A stretch of 64,000 nucleotides of DNA from Chryseobacterium sp. CH25 (GTDB taxonomy: Bacteria; Bacteroidota; Bacteroidia; Flavobacteriales; Weeksellaceae). Both the position numbers and the translations under genes were made by a program. Location: assembly GCF_004119455.1 (NCBI RefSeq), contig NZ_NRQT01000011.1:62001-126000 (forward strand). The letters run 5' to 3'. The notes under the pieces are model-generated. The model saw nothing but the letters and a program-made list of their open reading frames with translations. It searched no databases and was not told the DNA's origin. Of this stretch, positions 36,292 through 44,514 are shown one piece after another (within the stretch, counting starts at the first letter, position 1; each line of letters starts with the position of its first letter).

Positions 36292-36372
36292 CGGAATTTT
36301 CGTTGAGATTTTGGCATCAAAAAATATGATTTTAGACCTGAAATTTTATAAAAGCATTAAAGTATTGCCTAT

Positions 36373-36789
36373 TTACAAATTTTCTTCTACAAACTGTCTG
36401 CAGTAATTTTTTATCTGATCACGCACTCTTCTGAATTCCTGATTGATTTCTTCCTGTGTTCCGGATGCTTTGGCCGGGTCCGGGAAATTATGATGAAATG
36501 CTTTTGATTTTGCAGGAAAATAAGGACAGCTTTCTTTGGCATGATCGCAGACCGTAATTACATAATCAAAATCTATATCTCTGTATTCATCAACAGCATT
36601 TGAAGTATGCCCGGAAATATCAATACTGTCTTCCAACATTGTTTTAACAGCTCCAGGATTAAGTCCGTGAGTTTCAATACCTGCGCTATACACCTCTGCC
36701 CTATCCTGACTAAAGTACTTCAGATACCCTTCCGCCATTTGGCTTCTGCAACTGTTCCCGGTACAGAGTACCAATATTTTCTTTTTCAT
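36373..36789 (-). CDS. arsC: Thioredoxin-type arsenate reductase / low-molecular-weight phosphatase (ArsC-like)
   Basis: A 138-residue protein with the LMW phosphatase P-loop CTGNSCRS (CX5R; Cys9, Cys14, Arg15). The Cys81/Cys88 pair in VCDHAKESCP is the pair used in the disulfide cascade of thioredoxin-coupled arsenate reductases, and NFPDPAKASG supplies the general-acid Asp. It would reduce arsenate to arsenite in the cytoplasm. It follows the DUF6428 gene by 11 bases and forms a cluster with an ArsR gene. No Acr3 or ArsB arsenite pump is seen in the window. Confidence 0.9.
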   Translation of the reverse strand: MKKKILVLCTGNSCRSQMAEGYLKYFSQDRAEVYSAGIETHGLNPGAVKTMLEDSIDISGHTSNAVDEYRDIDFDYVITVCDHAKESCPYFPAKSKAFHHNFPDPAKASGTQEEINQEFRRVRDQIKNYCRQFVEENL

Positions 36790-36800
36790 TATTCAATCAA

Positions 36801-37271
36801 TTAACAACATCCTGATCCTGGTGCACAGGAATTTTGATTCACCACTAATTCACCTAAGCTTATCTTTTGTTTCTGAGGTGGAACTCCACATGCATCTGTT
36901 GCCAGGCAAGCTGTTAGCTTATTTTTCAGTACAAAATTTTCACCGTTAAATTCCAAATCATATTTTCCGATAGTGTTATCCTGATACTCTACTTCAATTT
37001 CAAAATCACCAATTCCTAATTTTTCTTCAGAAAGATGAATGATATGTAAAAGTTTTCCTGGTTTCAGACGGTGTTCATAATCATCTGCATTCCATAGCTG
37101 AAAATTTACTTTCTCTTCCTTTCTGATTACCCCTCCGCAATCAATAAAATTCTTAGTAACCATTCCTACTTCCGTTACATGAAAATGTTCCGGAACAAAG
37201 GTGCCGTTTTCTAACTGGAATTCTACATTTTCCAGTTTTGGTAAGATGTTTTTGATTTCTGATAGTTTCAT
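36801..37271 (-). CDS. DUF6428 family protein in ars-type cluster
   Basis: A 156-residue protein of unknown function that I recognise as DUF6428-like from its length, sequence style and position between ArsR and ArsC genes. It starts MKLSEIKNILPKLE and has VPEHFHVTEVGMVTKNFIDCGG and RLKPGKLLHIIHLSEEKLG. The last eight residues are CAPGSGCC, and ACLATDACG adds two more Cys, so a metal- or arsenite-binding tail is plausible but unproven. I use the ATG at 37271; an upstream TTG would add 17 residues across the operator-like site. Confidence 0.75.
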   Translation of the reverse strand: MKLSEIKNILPKLENVEFQLENGTFVPEHFHVTEVGMVTKNFIDCGGVIRKEEKVNFQLWNADDYEHRLKPGKLLHIIHLSEEKLGIGDFEIEVEYQDNTIGKYDLEFNGENFVLKNKLTACLATDACGVPPQKQKISLGELVVNQNSCAPGSGCC

Positions 37272-37297
37272 AATTAAATATTTTAAATTGTTATAAT

Positions 37298-37310
37298 GCA
37301 ATATTACGAT
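37298..37310. promoter_or_regulatory. Operator-like site before the DUF6428-arsC genes
   Basis: GCAATATTACGAT, identical over 13 bases to a sequence 13-25 bases upstream of arsR (37672-37684). It lies 27 bases before the DUF6428 start. Probable second ArsR-binding site, giving an internal ArsR-controlled promoter. Confidence 0.55.
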
Positions 37311-37329
37311 ATTCTTTTGCAAAAAATGT

Positions 37330-37656
37330 CTAACAACATTTTTGATTTTTAACGGTTGAAATGATATTTGAAAAGTAATGAATTAAATCTTCAAAAACTT
37401 TTTCATCAACACAGTAGCATATAGAATTGCCTTCAATATTTCCTTTGATAAGACCTGCATTCTTTAATTCTTTTAGATGCTGGGAAACAGTAGGCTGTGC
37501 AAGAGGGAGCTCATTGACGATATCTCCGCAAATGCATTCGTTTACCTTAAGCAAATATTCAATGATAGCAATTCTTGCCGGATGACCCAATGCTTTTGCT
37601 ATAAGGGCAATTCTATTTTGTTCTTCTGTAAAAAAATCTGTTTTTGTAGCTCCCAT
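37330..37656 (-). CDS. arsR: ArsR/SmtB family transcriptional repressor
   Basis: A 108-residue winged-helix regulator. ALGHPARIAIIEYLLKVNE is the N-terminal helix pair. It is followed by CICGDIVNELPLAQPTVSQHLKELKNAGLI, with Cys41 and Cys43 at the position of the arsenic-sensing CxC in ArsR and the DNA recognition helix after it. It ends in KCC. Such proteins bind palindromes near their own promoter and let go when arsenite or antimonite is bound. An imperfect palindrome stands 13 bases upstream of the ATG. Confidence 0.88.
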   Translation of the reverse strand: MGATKTDFFTEEQNRIALIAKALGHPARIAIIEYLLKVNECICGDIVNELPLAQPTVSQHLKELKNAGLIKGNIEGNSICYCVDEKVFEDLIHYFSNIISTVKNQKCC

Positions 37657-37668
37657 AATTCAAACTAT

Positions 37669-37684
37669 ATCGCAATATTACGAT
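37669..37684. promoter_or_regulatory. Operator-like palindrome of arsR
   Basis: ATCGCAATATTACGAT, a 16-base palindrome with a single mismatched pair, immediately upstream of the arsR start; its right 13 bases recur at 37298-37310. Confidence 0.6.
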
Positions 37685-37755
37685 TATAAATTAAATTATC
37701 AAACTTTTACGATCTTTTTCATAGTTTATTTTGTGTAGAAATTCATTTTTTTATC

Positions 37756-38661
37756 CTAAAACTCTTCTTCAGAGAGTTCTTTATTCACCATTGCACCAGC
37801 TAAGTTTCCTTGTGCGACTGCATTGGCTACAGACCTCATCATGGTTACATTATCACCACATGCAAAAACTCCTGGAACAGATGTTTTCTGCATAAAGTCT
37901 ACTTTGATAAATCCATATTCAGTAAGTTCACAGCCTAAACTTTCTGAAACTTCAACATTCTGCTCAAAAGGAATTTTAGCGTACAGAGCTTTTAATGCAA
38001 CAGCATTTCCATTTTTAAAATTTATTTTCTGAATCTTTCCGTTTTCATGTTCAATACTTTCTATTTCTTCTTCATTAAGATTGATGCTATGATCTTTCAA
38101 TATTTGAATCTGATTTGTGTTAAGAACAGTTTTTCCGTTAGTAAACAAAGTAAGTTTTTTGGTCATATTAAAGATCAGTTTTGAGAATTCAAAGGCCATA
38201 TCTCCATCAGCCAGAATTCCTGTCACTTCATTTCTTACTTCATATCCGTGACAGTACGGGCAGTGTAATACAGAAATTCCCCAACATTCAGCAAATCCAG
38301 GAATATCCGGCATGATGTCTTTTACTCCGGAAGCTAAAATTATTTTCTTTGCATAGAATCTTTCACCGGAAGAAACTTCAATCTCAAAATGGTCTTCATT
38401 TCTAATTATTTTTTCGGCTCTTCCTTCAAAAAACTCTACCGTTTTGTATTGTATCACATCTGCTTTTGCAAGAGTTTCAATTTCTTTTGGTGTTTTTCCA
38501 TCGTGGGTAATGAAATTGTGAGAATGAGGTGTCTGTCTGTTACAAGGTTTTCCTTCATTAATAATTAAGACATTTCTTAAAGATCTTCCCAGAGACATAC
38601 CAGCAGATAATCCGGAGTAACTTCCCCCGATGATGATTACATCAAAGTTTTTATTTTGCAT
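37756..38661 (-). CDS. NAD(P)/FAD-dependent oxidoreductase, thioredoxin-reductase-like
   Basis: A 301-residue flavoprotein. FAD-binding IIIGGSYSGLSAGMSLGRSL begins the chain. LASGVKDIMPDIPGF, then LHCPYCHGYEVRNE follow, the latter with a CPYC disulfide pair and the HGYE motif typical of this thioredoxin-reductase-like group, and the closing FAD motif GVFACGDNVTMM. The electron acceptor is unknown. Beside an ars-type cluster it could support the thioredoxin-linked arsenate reductase, but it has its own promoter. Confidence 0.85.
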   Translation of the reverse strand: MQNKNFDVIIIGGSYSGLSAGMSLGRSLRNVLIINEGKPCNRQTPHSHNFITHDGKTPKEIETLAKADVIQYKTVEFFEGRAEKIIRNEDHFEIEVSSGERFYAKKIILASGVKDIMPDIPGFAECWGISVLHCPYCHGYEVRNEVTGILADGDMAFEFSKLIFNMTKKLTLFTNGKTVLNTNQIQILKDHSINLNEEEIESIEHENGKIQKINFKNGNAVALKALYAKIPFEQNVEVSESLGCELTEYGFIKVDFMQKTSVPGVFACGDNVTMMRSVANAVAQGNLAGAMVNKELSEEEF

Positions 38662-38681
38662 ATAGTAATGAATTAATACTG

Positions 38682-38710
38682 CAAAGTTAAAATAAAAAAC
38701 GCTATTGCAA
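38682..38710 (-). promoter_or_regulatory. Promoter of the FAD oxidoreductase
   Basis: Minus-strand TTG (38708-38710), an 18-base spacer and TAACTTTG (38682-38689), fitting the flavobacterial consensus; about 20 bases of leader. The -33 element lies inside the hairpin at 38694-38732. Confidence 0.65.
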
Positions 38711-38732
38711 CATTATTGCAATAACGTTTTTT
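38694..38732 (-). terminator. Terminator of the GT39-type gene overlapping the next promoter
   Basis: Stem AAAAAACG-C-TATTGCAA / TTGCAATA-A-CGTTTTTT, 17 positions with one mismatch, loop CATTA, followed by T-rich DNA on the minus strand. It overlaps the -33 region of the downstream oxidoreductase promoter. Confidence 0.7.
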
Positions 38733-38789
38733 TATGTTCTTTTTATATTTTATCTATCGTAAAGTATCTTTATTTTCTGTAATCTATTA

Positions 38790-40313
38790 TTAATCTCTGC
38801 CTTTGACTTCCACAATTTCACTCTGAAGTCTTTTTCTGATATCTATTTTAGCTCCTTCAAAGCTGAAAATTGTAGTACCTTTTTCTCTTGCGTATGGATT
38901 GGTAATGGAATCAGCCATTACTGAATGTTCAAAAAAAGCTCCGGTCTCTTCAAGTTCATCTTCAGGACGGTCTTTAACTCTGATCAGGTTTTTATATTTC
39001 TTGCTTAAATCAAACCAATTGATATAATCTGCATTGAATGAAACAGCTTTTATTCCTTTTTTAGAATAATAATTAATAGCTCCGGCCTGTCCGTAATTAT
39101 CACATAAAACCAAAGTGTTTCCGGTTTTTGACAGTCTGGAATATTCTTTATCTACCTTCTGAGCCAGCTCTTTCCAGCCTAACATGTCTGCAAAATCCTG
39201 AGGTAAAGGATGATCTTTTCCATCTTCCCAGCGCAGAAGCCCGAATTTTTTATAAGGCTCAGGATTTTCAACTATATATTCCGGGCTCTTATTAGGAAAT
39301 GCCAGATTATATATAGGAACAAATAAAAGTAATGGTAACAAAATACAGACAGGCTTAAGAAATCTTGTCCATCCGCTTTTTAAAATATTCTCCAGATAAA
39401 CAGCACCAAAACCTATATAAATGGGATAAATACCAATTGCATAATAGTCTTTGGCTCTAAAAAATACAAATAACGACATTGTGATTACATAGCCCCAAAA
39501 GAAAAAGCGAAACTTTTCAAAAGGTCTGTAAAACAATAAGGCATAAAAACCAAACAGAATTACAAAAGTTACTCCGATAAAGAATAAAAACTGAGTTTTC
39601 AAAAAATCTAACCTGTTAACATTCACCAATTGGGTTTTGGAAAGTTCCTGCATGTGATGTACTACAGGAAAGCCATGATTATACTGCCAAATGAGATTGG
39701 GCAGTATAATTATTAAAGCTAAAAGAGCAGCTCCATAAGCATGAGGGTTTGCAAAAATCTTTCTCTGCTTGGTTATTAAAAGTGCCGGAATGAATCCCAG
39801 TGCAAGAAAAGCAATGTTGTATTTATTCAAAATACCTATTCCGAAAATGATTCCGCACCAATACAGCCATTTTACATGTTCTGTATTGACATATTTTATC
39901 AGGATATAGAAAAAGGAAGTCCATAACAGAACATCCAGTGAATTGGGCTGATACAGCATATTCAAACGAAGCAATGAGGAAAACAATAATCCAAGGGAAG
40001 CAAGAATGCAGGCAAAAAGGTTTCCCTTTAAGTCTTCAATCGCTTTCCAGACAACCACCATCGTTAATGCTCCGAATAAAGCAGGAAAAAACCTAACCCA
40101 AAATACAGAGTCTCCCAACATCTTTATCAGCCATGAGATCCATGAGCTTACTGGTGGAACAGAAAGATAGCCCCAGGCGAGATGATTTCCCTGATCAAGA
40201 TGTAAATACTCATCCCGCTGTAAATCGTATTCCGGGGTTACCAGAAAATACTGAAGAACAAATTTTACAATGATAAAAAGTATCAGAATCAGAAGGTTTT
40301 TCTTCATGGCCAT
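38790..40313 (-). CDS. Glycosyltransferase family 39-type membrane protein
   Basis: A 507-residue membrane protein with about ten hydrophobic segments. The first periplasmic loop has YDLQRDEYLHLDQGNHLAWGY with the acidic pair (Asp-Glu) seen in ArnT/PMT-type transferases, then SVPPVSSWISWL. The C-terminal 140 residues form a soluble domain. Such enzymes use polyprenyl-phosphate sugars as donors and act on the periplasmic side, on lipids or proteins. Target unknown. ATGs at 40313 and 40307 are both possible starts. Confidence 0.8.
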   Translation of the reverse strand: MAMKKNLLILILFIIVKFVLQYFLVTPEYDLQRDEYLHLDQGNHLAWGYLSVPPVSSWISWLIKMLGDSVFWVRFFPALFGALTMVVVWKAIEDLKGNLFACILASLGLLFSSLLRLNMLYQPNSLDVLLWTSFFYILIKYVNTEHVKWLYWCGIIFGIGILNKYNIAFLALGFIPALLITKQRKIFANPHAYGAALLALIIILPNLIWQYNHGFPVVHHMQELSKTQLVNVNRLDFLKTQFLFFIGVTFVILFGFYALLFYRPFEKFRFFFWGYVITMSLFVFFRAKDYYAIGIYPIYIGFGAVYLENILKSGWTRFLKPVCILLPLLLFVPIYNLAFPNKSPEYIVENPEPYKKFGLLRWEDGKDHPLPQDFADMLGWKELAQKVDKEYSRLSKTGNTLVLCDNYGQAGAINYYSKKGIKAVSFNADYINWFDLSKKYKNLIRVKDRPEDELEETGAFFEHSVMADSITNPYAREKGTTIFSFEGAKIDIRKRLQSEIVEVKGRD

Positions 40314-40390
40314 ATTTTATTAATTAAAAATAAGACATTTTAAGCTTCTGATTTGTTACATATTAAAGTTGAAATGAAAAATAGTATAGG

Positions 40391-40418
40391 CTGGAAGCTA
40401 GAAGATGGAAGCTGGAAG
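40391..40418. repeat. Degenerate heptamer tandem repeat
   Basis: Four successive 7-base units CTGGAAG, CTAGAAG, ATGGAAG and CTGGAAG in the gap between the GT39-type gene and the efflux adaptor gene. Short, imperfect and without an evident role; the G-rich strand contrasts with the AT-rich surroundings. Confidence 0.65.
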
Positions 40419-40463
40419 TACTTTTATCTATATTATCAAACATTTGCCAGTAAAATTACTCTA

Positions 40464-40494
40464 TAAAAAAATCCCGAAGAATACTCTCCGGGAT
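40464..40494 (-). terminator. Terminator of the efflux operon
   Basis: ATCCCG / CGGGAT stem with a 12-base loop and a seven-T run on the minus strand, 32 bases after the adaptor stop. Confidence 0.75.
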
Positions 40495-40525
40495 CTAACA
40501 GTTTAAAATGTATAGTATAAGTTTA

Positions 40526-41737
40526 TTATTTTGCTTTTGCTTTTTCTTTCAACTCTTCTTTGTCTTTATCAGAAGGGTTCCAAACTTTTATTTCAGAATC
40601 TTTTGTAATGTTGGATCCAGGAAGAACCTGAACATTAATTCCATCACTAGCCCCAAGTTTCAGATATACTTTCTTGAATTTTCCATCTGCCTGTTTTACC
40701 TCTACAAAAGGAACATCCTTCCCTTGCTTCTTTTCATACTGAACTAAAGATTCATCCAGTAATAAAGCATTTTTCTGAGAGCTTAATACAATCTCTCCAT
40801 TCGCAGAGAATCCAGCTCTGATGTATTCATTGTTAGGATTTTCTACGTTTCCTTCTACCGGGAATTTGATGGTTCCTGCGTTATCTTTTCCTTTTGGAGC
40901 AATCATAGTAAGTTTTCCAGGGAAAGTTTTATTCTGTAGAGCACCAATGACGATATTCATATCCATACCCTGCTTTAATTTCCCTGCCTGAGCTTCATCA
41001 ATTTCTCCTTTGAAGATCAAAGAGTTTAAATCTGCAACTGAACAGATTGTTGTCCCAGCGTTAAAGTTGTTTGCTTCAATTACCTGACTTCCTAATTTTA
41101 CAGGAACTTCAAGTACGGTTCCTGAAGCTTTGGAACGGATTTGTGTAGTGGCTAAACCTTGTCCCTGAAGTTCAGGAGTAGCTCCGGTTTTCGCAATCTG
41201 TAGTCTTTTTTGTGCTGTATTCAACTGCTGCTGCGCATTTTTAAGAGTCTGCTGCTGAGAGAATAGTTGCTGTTGGGAATTAAGAAATTCCTGTCTTGAA
41301 GCCACCCCTTGCTTATACAGTTTATCCTGCATTTCAAATTGTTTCTGCATATTCCCCACATTCATCTGAGCATTGCTGATCTGAATCTGAGCATTCTGAA
41401 CTTCCTGCTGAGCTGCATTCACTTCAGAAATACTTGGTACAATTTTCACTGTAGCAATCAGCTGACCTACTTCTACTCTGTCTCCTTCTTTTACTAAAAT
41501 TTTATCAATGATCCCTGTAATGTTGGGTTTAATTTCAATTTCTTCCTTTGGAACAATTTTTCCGGTGGCCATTACCTTATCATCCATATTCTGGATATTA
41601 GGTTTACGGGTAAGGAAAGCCTCGCCTTCTTTAGAGTTTGATTTTACAAGATAACCAATCCCTGAGAACAATGCCACTGCAAATAAAAGCCCCAACACTA
41701 TATAAATGGCTTTTTTCCAAGTGAATTTCTTTTTCAT
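40526..41737 (-). CDS. Efflux periplasmic adaptor subunit (MacA/HlyD-like)
   Basis: A 403-residue membrane-fusion protein. One N-terminal helix (about 10-30) anchors it. The lipoyl/biotin-like half with EIKPNITGIIDKILVKEGDRVEVGQ is followed by a long Gln/Asn-rich coiled coil (about 105-185) and the second lipoyl half with IRSKASGTVLEVPVKLGSQV. Then come the beta-barrel and membrane-proximal domains. It would bridge the ABC transporter encoded upstream in the operon to an outer-membrane channel, which is not in the window. Last gene of the four-gene operon. Confidence 0.88.
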   Translation of the reverse strand: MKKKFTWKKAIYIVLGLLFAVALFSGIGYLVKSNSKEGEAFLTRKPNIQNMDDKVMATGKIVPKEEIEIKPNITGIIDKILVKEGDRVEVGQLIATVKIVPSISEVNAAQQEVQNAQIQISNAQMNVGNMQKQFEMQDKLYKQGVASRQEFLNSQQQLFSQQQTLKNAQQQLNTAQKRLQIAKTGATPELQGQGLATTQIRSKASGTVLEVPVKLGSQVIEANNFNAGTTICSVADLNSLIFKGEIDEAQAGKLKQGMDMNIVIGALQNKTFPGKLTMIAPKGKDNAGTIKFPVEGNVENPNNEYIRAGFSANGEIVLSSQKNALLLDESLVQYEKKQGKDVPFVEVKQADGKFKKVYLKLGASDGINVQVLPGSNITKDSEIKVWNPSDKDKEELKEKAKAK

Positions 41738-41837
41738 ATGTATAGTTTATTTTTTAATTAAAAGATTGAAAGGATTTAAAAACTAAAAGACCATTCTCTC
41801 TATTTTCAAATTCTCAAATTAATTTATTTTCAAATTA
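41738..41837. repeat. AT-rich repeat in efflux operon gap, copy 1
   Basis: Holds AAAAGATTGAAAGGATT and two TATTTTCAAATT words (from 41801 and 41826). Similar words occur in the other two gaps of the operon. Confidence 0.5.
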
Positions 41838-43109
41838 TTATTCTGTTCTTAATGCTTCAATTGGTCTGATTTTTACCGCTCTCTGTGCAGGAATCATCCC
41901 GATAATCAGTCCTAATATCACCATCACAGCCATGGCTGCAAATACATTTCCGTAGTTGACGGTCGGATTATAAAAAGGAAACGAGTCCTGTCCTTGGGTG
42001 GCCATATTTAAAATCATCAGCACAAAAATTCCAAACATAAATCCTAACAACCCTGAGGAGAGTGTAATCACCACACTTTCCAGTAAGATCTGATTTCTTA
42101 CTTCAGCCGGTTTAGCTCCCAATGCTCTTCTGATCCCTATTTCTTTAGTTCTTTCTTTTACGGTAATCAAAAGGATGTTTGAAATGGCAATAACTCCTGC
42201 AAGAATTGTTAATGTTCCTACAATAATGGTTAAAAGCTGCATCCCTGTAAGGAAGCCTGTCAGTTTTTTAAATTCTTTTCCTAAGTTGAAACTTCCAAAG
42301 GCATTGGTATCTTCGGGAGAAATTTTATTTTTCGCTTTTAATACCTGTTTTACTTCTTCTTCCACACCATTAACATTAGCGTTAGGCTTACTTACAATAG
42401 CAAACAGATCAATCTGCTCTCCGGCATTATACATTTTAGTGTAAGTGGATAATGGGATAAAAGCTGTTTGATCATTCTCAAAACCACCTCCTTTCTTTAC
42501 TCTGAAAACACCAATTACATTAAAAAATATTCCTTTTATATTGATAGACTGCCCTATCGGATTTTCTTTTTTCTTGGAATCAAAAAGGTTCTTGTAGATC
42601 TCTTCTCCTATAACCACTACATTTTTATTTCCGGAAATGTCTGCATCATTAAGATAACGGCCGTAAATAAGTTTCTTTTCTGAAATTTTATTTCCTACTG
42701 CATAATCTCCTGTAAGGGAATAAGTGGCACTTTTTCCGTTTCTTGACATAGATTCTCCCGGTGTTCCTGTGAAACTCCCTCTTGCATTCTGAGGGGATAT
42801 ATAATCTACATCAATTACTTTTCTTTTGAGCATTTCCATATCTGACAAGTTCAGGTGAACTTCTCTTCCTTTAGGGAAACCTTCATAAGGAATAGATGTC
42901 TTCTGCGCCCACAGGAAAATGGAATTGGTCGCAAATCCGGAAAATAGCTTATCAAAACCATTCTCCATCCCTTTTGCAGCCCCAAGAAGGCTTACATACA
43001 AAAACATCCCCCATCCTACTCCAATCATGGTAAGAAATGTGCGGAGTTTATTATTCCTCAATGAATAATAAATTTCCTGCCAAGTATCTATTTTAAATAT
43101 GATATTCAC
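41838..43109 (-). CDS. ABC transporter permease (MacB/FtsX type), second
   Basis: A 423-residue MacB-type permease. One N-terminal helix, a large periplasmic domain (MacB_PCD, about 50-270) and three C-terminal helices with KERTKEIGIRRALGAKPAEVRNQILLES, the coupling-helix motif of FtsX proteins. It ends KIRPIEALRTE, as its paralogue at 43200 does. The start is GTG at 43109 (MNIIFKIDTWQEIYYSLR); no ATG fits the family start. The two permeases probably form a heterodimer with the ATPase. Confidence 0.88.
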   Translation of the reverse strand: MNIIFKIDTWQEIYYSLRNNKLRTFLTMIGVGWGMFLYVSLLGAAKGMENGFDKLFSGFATNSIFLWAQKTSIPYEGFPKGREVHLNLSDMEMLKRKVIDVDYISPQNARGSFTGTPGESMSRNGKSATYSLTGDYAVGNKISEKKLIYGRYLNDADISGNKNVVVIGEEIYKNLFDSKKKENPIGQSINIKGIFFNVIGVFRVKKGGGFENDQTAFIPLSTYTKMYNAGEQIDLFAIVSKPNANVNGVEEEVKQVLKAKNKISPEDTNAFGSFNLGKEFKKLTGFLTGMQLLTIIVGTLTILAGVIAISNILLITVKERTKEIGIRRALGAKPAEVRNQILLESVVITLSSGLLGFMFGIFVLMILNMATQGQDSFPFYNPTVNYGNVFAAMAVMVILGLIIGMIPAQRAVKIRPIEALRTE

Positions 43110-43199
43110 CTTTCTGAATTATAAATTATTAATAGCTGTAAAAAGAATAAAGCAAACTGCTGTCATTACTTTTTTTCAAATGATCTTATTTTCAAATAA
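43110..43199. repeat. AT-rich repeat in efflux operon gap, copy 2
   Basis: Contains TTTTTTTCAAATGATCTTA and TTATTTTCAAATAATTATTCTG running into the permease stop, parallel to the end of copy 1. Confidence 0.45.
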
Positions 43200-44429
43200 T
43201 TATTCTGTTCTCAATGCTTCAATCGGTTTAATTTTTGAAGCCCTGTATGCAGGAACAAACCCTGCAATCAATCCTGAGCAAACCAATGCAATAAATGCCA
43301 TAAAGATGGATCCCCAGCCTACACTTGGGTTTTTAATGAAAAATTCTTCAAGGCTGTCACCAATCAGGCTTAATGTTAAAACACCTACCCCGATTCCTAC
43401 AAATCCGGAGACTACAGTAATCACAACACTTTCCTGAACGATCAGGGCAACAATTCCTGCCGGTTTTGCGCCAATCGCTTTTCTTACCCCAATTTCTTTG
43501 GTTCTTTCTTTCACGATATATACCATGATATTACTGATCCCGATGATTCCAGCCAATAATGTTCCCAGACCAATGAAGCCTACGATGGCTGTTAACACTG
43601 CCATAAATGTGAAAGTATCGTTCATGTTTTTGGCATTATTCCAGACACGTACTCCATTTTCATCATCTGGAGATACATTTTTTCTTGCTTTTAATTTGTC
43701 TTTCAACTCATCACCATATTTAATGGCCTGGTCCGGAGTCAGTTTATCATTATAAGTGATATAAGCTATGTTTACCGTATCGGAACCTTTTTTCATCTGC
43801 TGTAAAGTGGTGATAGGAACGGTAATATGTCTTTCATCTCTATCCCCTCCATCATCTGAAAAAACTCCAACAACCTTGTACATGGTTCCGTTGATATCAA
43901 GCTCTTTTCCTATCGGGCTTCCATTTTTAATTAAATCCCTCTGAACCATTCTTCCGATGACAGCAACATTTAATTTTTCAGACAAATCTCTGGCAGTCAG
44001 ATAGCGGCCATCTATAACTTTTCGGTTTTCAATAACCTGTTCTCCCGGGTCTGCCCCGTTAATCTGATAAAGACCACTCTCCTTTCCATATTTCACCATC
44101 AAACTTGCGGTATATCTGGGACTTGAAGGGCCTGCTTTTTCCTTATCTGCATTAAGTAAAAAGTCATAGTCTGAGTTATTCATTGTCACATTACGGTCAG
44201 ACTGCAGCCCTTTATAAGCTAAAGTGGCTTTTCCTGTAGAAACAATAATTAGGTTTTTGGCATCTCCTGCAAATCCTTCTGAGAAAGCATTTTGAAGTCC
44301 TTTTCCTATTCCAAAAAGTACAATGAAAATAAACAGTCCCAAAGCTACCGTAAATCCTGAAAGTACCGTCCGAAGTACATTACTCCGGATAGAACTGAAT
44401 ATTTCCTGCCAACGATCTAGGTCAAACAT
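43200..44429 (-). CDS. ABC transporter permease (MacB/FtsX type), first
   Basis: A 409-residue paralogue of the permease at 41838 with the same layout: N-terminal helix after FDLDRWQEIFSSIRSNVLRT, periplasmic domain, then three helices with VKERTKEIGVRKAIGAKPAGIVALIVQES. It ends KIKPIEALRTE. An ATG at 44429 gives the start. The tandem suggests gene duplication followed by divergence into a two-permease transporter. Confidence 0.88.
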   Translation of the reverse strand: MFDLDRWQEIFSSIRSNVLRTVLSGFTVALGLFIFIVLFGIGKGLQNAFSEGFAGDAKNLIIVSTGKATLAYKGLQSDRNVTMNNSDYDFLLNADKEKAGPSSPRYTASLMVKYGKESGLYQINGADPGEQVIENRKVIDGRYLTARDLSEKLNVAVIGRMVQRDLIKNGSPIGKELDINGTMYKVVGVFSDDGGDRDERHITVPITTLQQMKKGSDTVNIAYITYNDKLTPDQAIKYGDELKDKLKARKNVSPDDENGVRVWNNAKNMNDTFTFMAVLTAIVGFIGLGTLLAGIIGISNIMVYIVKERTKEIGVRKAIGAKPAGIVALIVQESVVITVVSGFVGIGVGVLTLSLIGDSLEEFFIKNPSVGWGSIFMAFIALVCSGLIAGFVPAYRASKIKPIEALRTE

Positions 44430-44433
44430 TTTT

Positions 44434-44513
44434 ATTAATATTAAAAGATTGAAAAATTAAAGGAATGAAATCATTCAATTTTCAAATTATCTCATTTTCA
44501 AATTATCAAATTG
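44434..44513. repeat. AT-rich repeat in efflux operon gap, copy 3, with hairpin
   Basis: Two direct ATTTTCAAATTAT words (44480 and 44494 regions) and a palindrome GAATGA-AA-TCATTC at 44463-44476, flanked by TTGAAAAATT and AATTTTCAA, which could extend the stem with a bulge. Confidence 0.55.
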
Positions 44514-44514
44514 C

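Noticed and set aside
40391..40418. CRISPR array
   Set aside because: The units are 7 bases and contiguous with no spacers, so it is a simple tandem repeat.
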